Below are positions 60,000-64,000 of a DNA stretch of 64,000 bases, piece after piece. The translations under genes were made by a program, and so were the position numbers. The stretch is from contig DATIIH010000010.1 in assembly GCA_035479875.1 (NCBI GenBank), forward strand, positions 7,650-71,649. Reading direction: 5' to 3'. Source of the DNA: PMNU01 sp035479875. GTDB lineage: Bacteria; Patescibacteriota; Saccharimonadia; Saccharimonadales; UBA4665. How positions within the stretch are numbered: the stretch's first letter is position 1; each line of letters starts with the position of its first letter. The notes below the pieces were generated by a model. The model made no database searches. It had not been told where the DNA came from and saw only the letters and a program-made list of their open reading frames with translations.

Positions 60000-62120
60000 A
60001 TGGAACCAAACAACAATAAACCAAAACCAGCCCGGAACTTCCGGCCCAGATCGGGCGGCAGTAAAAACGGCGCTCCGGGCGGCCAAAACCAAAACGGCGG
60101 CAACAAGCCGCGCGGTGGCCAACAGGGAGGAGGACGCCCACAGGCCCAACAATCTGGTCTGAGCGTGGCTGGCGCCAGCCAATCACGCGGAGCAAGTATT
60201 CGCGCCCAAAAGCGCGCTCAAAGCGACGCCCAACGGATCGCCAACCAATATGCTCCAGCCGAAGTGTCCCAACAGCCACGTCGCGCTAACCTTATTCCCG
60301 ACGACCCAACCAAGCTCAAAATAACCTTTTTGGGCGGCCAGCACGGCATTGGTGAGCAGAACATGCAAGTCGTGGAATGGCAAGACGACGCTATCGTTCT
60401 CGATTGCGGCAACAACCTCGACGTTAACCTACCCGGTGTTAACTACACCATTGCCGACCCGTCGTACCTAGACACCATTAGGCACAAATTGCGTGCCTAC
60501 GTTATTAGCCACGGCCACTTGGACCACCTTGGCGGCCTTAAGCACACTGTGCCAAAGTACCCCGCGCCAATTTATGGCTCGCGCTTTACCATGGGCGTAG
60601 TCGAAAAGACGTTTGACGACGCCGCTGCCGAAGTCGGCCTGGAGTACAAGCCCCAGCTTAACGCCATGAATATGGACGGCCACGAACGCCTAAAGATGGG
60701 CGTGTTCACCGTAGAACTGGTGCGCATTACGCACTCGGTGCCGGAATCATCCTGCATTATCGTAGACACCCCAGTAGGCCGGATTATTAACACCGGCGAC
60801 TGGCGCCTCGACCCCGAGCCGCTCGACGAAAAACCAACCGACGCTGCGCGCTTGCGCGAGCTCGGCGACGAGGGCGTGCTGTTGCTCATGAGCGACAGCT
60901 GTTACGCCCAGACTCCCGGCCGTACACCCACCGAGAGCACGCTACAAGAGAGCTTTCACGATGTTATCGGTCGTGCCGAAGGTCGTGTGTTTGTAGCACT
61001 ATTTTCTAGCAACATGAACCGTGTACAGATGACAGTGAACGCTGCCGTTCGTTCCGGACGCCGTGTGGCGCTCGATGGCCGCGGCATGATGAGCTACGCC
61101 GAAATTGCCGTCCGCCAGGGCATTCTCAAGATTCCCAAAGGCACGGTACTGCCAATGCGCGAAATGCCCAATATCCCCGACGAACAGGTGCTGGTAATCT
61201 GCACCGGCGGCCAGGGCGAGCCGCACTCAGCTTTGCAGCGTATGTCAGTAGGCGAGCACAAGCACATCAAGCTGCGTGCTGGCGACACGGTGATAGTCAG
61301 CTCTTCGCCGATTCCTGGCAACGAGCGCAGCTACGAAGAGATTGGTAACGACCTGGCCCACCTCGGCGTCCACTTGTTCCGCCACCCCAACCGCGAGGTA
61401 GACGGCTGCGGCCCGCTGCACGTGTCTGGCCACGCCCGGCGCGACGAAATGCGCGAGCTGCTGCACATCGTACGCCCCAAGTTTTTCTTGCCCATTTACG
61501 CCGGCACGCTCAACCGTAGGTATCACGCCGAGCTAGCCGTCGAAGAAGGCTGGCCGCGTAACGACGTCATCATGGTAGAAGACGGCACTACGTTGGCCTT
61601 TACGGCCGACAAGTGGGAAGTCGCTGGCGAAGTGCCACACGGCTCACTGTTAGTCGACCAAACCGGATCGGTAGTAAGCGGCGTGGTTGTCAAAGACCGC
61701 GTATTGCTGAGTGAAGAAGGCTTGCTAGCTGTAGTGCTCACCGTTGATAAACGTAACGGCAACTTACTCACCAGCCCCGATATCATTAGCCGTGGCTTTA
61801 TCTATATGCGCGACAATGAAGACATCATGAACGGCCTGCGCAACGAATTGCGCCGCGCCGTGCAGCAGCGCTTTAAGCGCGTCGACCTCGACCGCTTTAA
61901 GGTAGAGCTCAAAGATCACATTACCCACTATCTGTTTGAACACACTGGCCGCACGCCGATCGTCATTCCGGTAGTTAACGTGATTGGTGGCAAGGGCGAT
62001 GTCCAAACCGTGCACAAGAGCGGCGATACCAAAACCAGCGACGAGATTGCCAAAGAGCAGCAAGACCGCTTCCAGGCGATGCGTGCCCGGCTCCTTGGCC
62101 AAGACGCCCGCATGGACTAA
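60000..62120 (+). CDS. rnj: Ribonuclease J with disordered N-terminus
   Basis: 706 residues. The metallo-beta-lactamase/beta-CASP core starts near residue 105 (LGGQHGIGEQNM), with HGHLDH at 171-176, NTGDWRLDP, VFVALFSSN and the C-terminal VSGHARRDEM. It processes and degrades RNA from the 5' end. The first ~95 residues are Gly/Asn/Gln/Arg/Pro-rich, a likely RNA- or partner-binding arm not present in Bacillus RNase J1. GAAAGGAA precedes the ATG. Confidence 0.97.
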   Translation: MEPNNNKPKPARNFRPRSGGSKNGAPGGQNQNGGNKPRGGQQGGGRPQAQQSGLSVAGASQSRGASIRAQKRAQSDAQRIANQYAPAEVSQQPRRANLIPDDPTKLKITFLGGQHGIGEQNMQVVEWQDDAIVLDCGNNLDVNLPGVNYTIADPSYLDTIRHKLRAYVISHGHLDHLGGLKHTVPKYPAPIYGSRFTMGVVEKTFDDAAAEVGLEYKPQLNAMNMDGHERLKMGVFTVELVRITHSVPESSCIIVDTPVGRIINTGDWRLDPEPLDEKPTDAARLRELGDEGVLLLMSDSCYAQTPGRTPTESTLQESFHDVIGRAEGRVFVALFSSNMNRVQMTVNAAVRSGRRVALDGRGMMSYAEIAVRQGILKIPKGTVLPMREMPNIPDEQVLVICTGGQGEPHSALQRMSVGEHKHIKLRAGDTVIVSSSPIPGNERSYEEIGNDLAHLGVHLFRHPNREVDGCGPLHVSGHARRDEMRELLHIVRPKFFLPIYAGTLNRRYHAELAVEEGWPRNDVIMVEDGTTLAFTADKWEVAGEVPHGSLLVDQTGSVVSGVVVKDRVLLSEEGLLAVVLTVDKRNGNLLTSPDIISRGFIYMRDNEDIMNGLRNELRRAVQQRFKRVDLDRFKVELKDHITHYLFEHTGRTPIVIPVVNVIGGKGDVQTVHKSGDTKTSDEIAKEQQDRFQAMRARLLGQDARMD

Positions 62121-62150
62121 CTTTAGCCGCACCTCATAGGGGCTAGCTAC

Positions 62151-62179
62151 TTGAGTATTCGGCTGTTTTATGGTATCGT
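62151..62179 (+). promoter_or_regulatory. Promoter of the caspase/CHAT-like gene
   Basis: TTGAGT (62151-62156), 17 bp, TATCGT (62174-62179) with TGG before it, ending 8 nt before the ATG. Confidence 0.6.
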
Positions 62180-62187
62180 AGCTGCCT

Positions 62188-63852
62188 ATGACTGAGGTTT
62201 TGGCGGCGGTCGCACAAACCCCGCAAATTTTAAGAGATATTGGATCGCCTTACGAAGTACCACTTGGACCGGCATGCCCCGAATTGGTGGAGGCAGCCGG
62301 TGCGATCCATGATCTGGCTCTCTCGACGCTAGTCGGCGAAGTGCCGGATCCTGATGCTGCTGCCCGCAAGTTATTTGCCAACACCGACGTTTGGGGGCTA
62401 CTGGATCATCACGGTCACAATGCGGCAGGCGTAGCAGAGGTAGTCGGCGCACTCGACAGCCTCGACACGGCAACCGGCGACGAGAATAGCTGGGCACTCC
62501 GTGTCTTACAAGGCGCCAATAACTCCGGCCTAACCAGCAGCTTGCGGCGTTTGATCCACCACGGCGACCCCGCGCTGCTCTCTATCTTGGACCGCGCTGT
62601 GAGTGTTGAGCCGGGTAGCCTGACGTCCGAAGGTCCGTTGATGCGTTGGATCCAGGACCTCACTACATCTCGATACGGCACTATTGTTGCCTGGAGGGAC
62701 CCGAAAGTGTATGCCGGACTGCCCGCCTTCCTGCAGCGCCTCGTCGACCGGCCCTATGCGGTGCGCGTGGCCCTGGAAGGTGAGCAGGCCCACCTAGGGC
62801 GCACTTATTTCAAAGATGACCCAGCCGCCGATGCCCGAATCAAGTTTCGAACAGCCCACGCGGCGCAAGATGATATTTTTCGCGATTTTTTAGGAATGGA
62901 CGATTGGCAGATTGCCGAGATGGGTGTCGCTTTTTCTCAGCGGACGCTCATAACCGACGGGCAGGGCAACACACTTTCATTTGACAGAGGGGGTGGCATC
63001 GACCCCGATAAGTGGTTTACGGCCATGCGCCGCTATGCGGAAAACTATAACTATCTGGGCGCCGAGCGAGTCAGAATGCTCCGCCATGATTGGGGCATAG
63101 TTAATCTCGACCGTTATGCGCCGTTTCAGTTGGAGCGCATGTGTCGGCTGAGCGAGGGCGACCCGGAACTACTAGAACTTTTGAGGAACAATGATGTATC
63201 AGTGTTGCTGACTGATGCATTCGGTGACTTTAATAACGCCGCCGCAGCCGATATCGAAGCCCTGGAAAGTGGTCATGACAACCTACTATTCACCGAAATC
63301 ACGCATCCAATCAGGCTCTACCGAACGTTCGTTATGCTCAAGCGTCGCTTTGGTATCACCGCCTCCAACATCATTGCTTCGACTCACGGTCTGCCTACAT
63401 ACATGATGTTTGGCAGCCAAGGGAACGAAACTGTCGGTAGTTACTTTGGAGTTGGCGTTACTGACGACAAAGATCCGTCGCACCGATACGTCGGCGAGGT
63501 CTTTTTCGATATTCGCGACATTAACCTAGCGCGTTTCTGGCATGAATACACGTCGCCAAGTCGTGCCGATGGCCTGCGCCATGTATTGCTCCTGGCCTGC
63601 TACCAGAAGCGCAGGGGTAGTGACACACACCTGTCTACGCAGAGAGCGCTCGCAGCGAGCGCCAACCTCGAAGATAGACTGCAGGTTACCGCTGCTTACG
63701 GTACGCTGTATTGGGAAGAAGGGCGTAACGAATTAATGGAGGGTCCCCATGCCATGCCCGCCATACTTGATTCCGTTACTCGTAGCAATCTTGGGGGTTT
63801 CGATATGGTTACTAACCAAGGGTTGCTTCGGGGCAGTACAGAGTTGCAGTAA
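62188..63852 (+). CDS. Candidate caspase/CHAT-like cysteine protease
   Basis: 554 residues, soluble, no signal peptide. The C-terminal part looks like a caspase-hemoglobinase fold: VSVLLTDAFGDFNNAAAADI, then IIASTHGLP (His400-Gly) and RHVLLLACYQKRRGSD (Cys471), the expected His-Gly and Ala-Cys dyad with about 70 residues between. The N-terminal ~330 residues are helical and unmatched. The order and hydrophobic strands support the call, but it rests on short motifs and could be chance. A strong terminator follows. Confidence 0.5.
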   Translation: MTEVLAAVAQTPQILRDIGSPYEVPLGPACPELVEAAGAIHDLALSTLVGEVPDPDAAARKLFANTDVWGLLDHHGHNAAGVAEVVGALDSLDTATGDENSWALRVLQGANNSGLTSSLRRLIHHGDPALLSILDRAVSVEPGSLTSEGPLMRWIQDLTTSRYGTIVAWRDPKVYAGLPAFLQRLVDRPYAVRVALEGEQAHLGRTYFKDDPAADARIKFRTAHAAQDDIFRDFLGMDDWQIAEMGVAFSQRTLITDGQGNTLSFDRGGGIDPDKWFTAMRRYAENYNYLGAERVRMLRHDWGIVNLDRYAPFQLERMCRLSEGDPELLELLRNNDVSVLLTDAFGDFNNAAAADIEALESGHDNLLFTEITHPIRLYRTFVMLKRRFGITASNIIASTHGLPTYMMFGSQGNETVGSYFGVGVTDDKDPSHRYVGEVFFDIRDINLARFWHEYTSPSRADGLRHVLLLACYQKRRGSDTHLSTQRALAASANLEDRLQVTAAYGTLYWEEGRNELMEGPHAMPAILDSVTRSNLGGFDMVTNQGLLRGSTELQ

Positions 63853-63886
63853 CCCTAGCACGTCCTCTAGTCAATACCTTCGCACC

Positions 63887-63914
63887 ACAACCGGCCGTTA
63901 GGCCGGTTGTTTTG
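63887..63914 (+). terminator. Terminator after the caspase/CHAT-like gene
   Basis: Perfect 10-bp stem ACAACCGGCC (63887-63896), loop GTTA, GGCCGGTTGT, then TTTG. It also overlaps the last codons of the transposase fragment. Confidence 0.9.
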
Positions 63915-64000
63915 TAGCTACTTCTTTTGGTGTTTGTAGGTTAATGCCGAGATGTAGCCTGTCGTAGTTGTAGTAATGAATATATTCATCCAGTCTTGCT
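63898..64000 (-). mobile_element. C-terminus of an IS3/IS481-type transposase
   Basis: The minus-strand frame read from the right edge ends at TAA (63898-63900) and gives 33 residues including LDEYIHYYNYDRLHLGINLQ and TPKEV. This is the typical end of the rve integrase domain (a YN..R.H..L......TP pattern). The rest of the element lies outside the window. Confidence 0.85.

Noticed and set aside
1..64000. CRISPR array or cas genes
   Set aside because: No regularly spaced direct repeats and no Cas-like proteins were seen.

Overview
The window reads as a chromosomal segment of a small-genome bacterium of the Patescibacteria (CPR), most probably Saccharibacteria (TM7). The grounds are dense single-copy housekeeping genes in short, scrambled operons, no biosynthetic pathways, a DUF1361 protein, a short MurE-like ligase, CPR-style small membrane proteins with Pro/Ala-rich tails, a sortase and a minimal Tat system. 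TGA is used as a stop (for example at 35117 and 37825), so the code is the standard bacterial one, not that of Gracilibacteria or Absconditabacteria. The assignment is inference; no 16S gene is present.

Layout. 1-6.9 kb: a C-terminally cut unknown gene, tRNA-Arg(GCG), tRNA-Ser(CGA), a membrane protein, an XRE-HAD fusion, a Fur-family regulator and valS. 6.9-7.2 kb: a gene-free stretch with opposing promoters and hairpins, possibly an RNA gene. 7.2-14.3 kb: tsaD and a murE-like gene sharing one bidirectional promoter, a DDAH-like amidinohydrolase, a two-gene kinase-like unit, and groES-groEL under two CIRCE operators. 14.3-18.6 kb: cell-envelope genes (tatA, tatC, a tiny RK-motif peptide, sortase, small membrane proteins) and a sugar-phosphate isomerase. 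18.7-29.9 kb: a two-component system, DUF1361, argS, mscL, msrB, orn, dnaG and rpoD. 29.9-34.0 kb: a 1355-residue secreted multidomain protein. 34.2-41.4 kb: a P-loop kinase with a prenyl synthase, unknown genes, a TrmB-type regulator with a perfect palindromic operator, and a second sigma-70 factor. 41.4-53.1 kb: polA, a SWIM-Nudix fusion, mutM, holA, a zinc-protease-like gene, rpsT, a DHH-like protein with a huge disordered tail, and truB. 53.2-56.7 kb: two phage-fibre-like genes followed by a tandem pair of FHA-like genes with a telltale duplication scar. 56.8-62.1 kb: an RNA-turnover cluster (rpsO, pnp, a family-4 uracil-DNA glycosylase, rnj). 62.2-64.0 kb: a caspase/CHAT-like candidate protease and the end of an IS transposase.

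Three themes run through the window. First, about 26 genes have a -10 box ending only 6-10 nt before the start codon, so their mRNAs should be leaderless; genes with Shine-Dalgarno sites are mostly internal operon genes and a few with real leaders. This rule moves many starts relative to the longest open frame. Second, some metal-binding cysteines are missing: DnaG has lost all four zinc ligands and the glycosylase three of four iron-sulfur ligands. Third, unknown genes without signal peptides sit singly between housekeeping genes, each with its own leaderless promoter. They include FHA-like, kinase-like, gluzincin-like and caspase-like proteins, plausibly an unrecognised intracellular signalling set in an epibiont. 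That last link is inference only.
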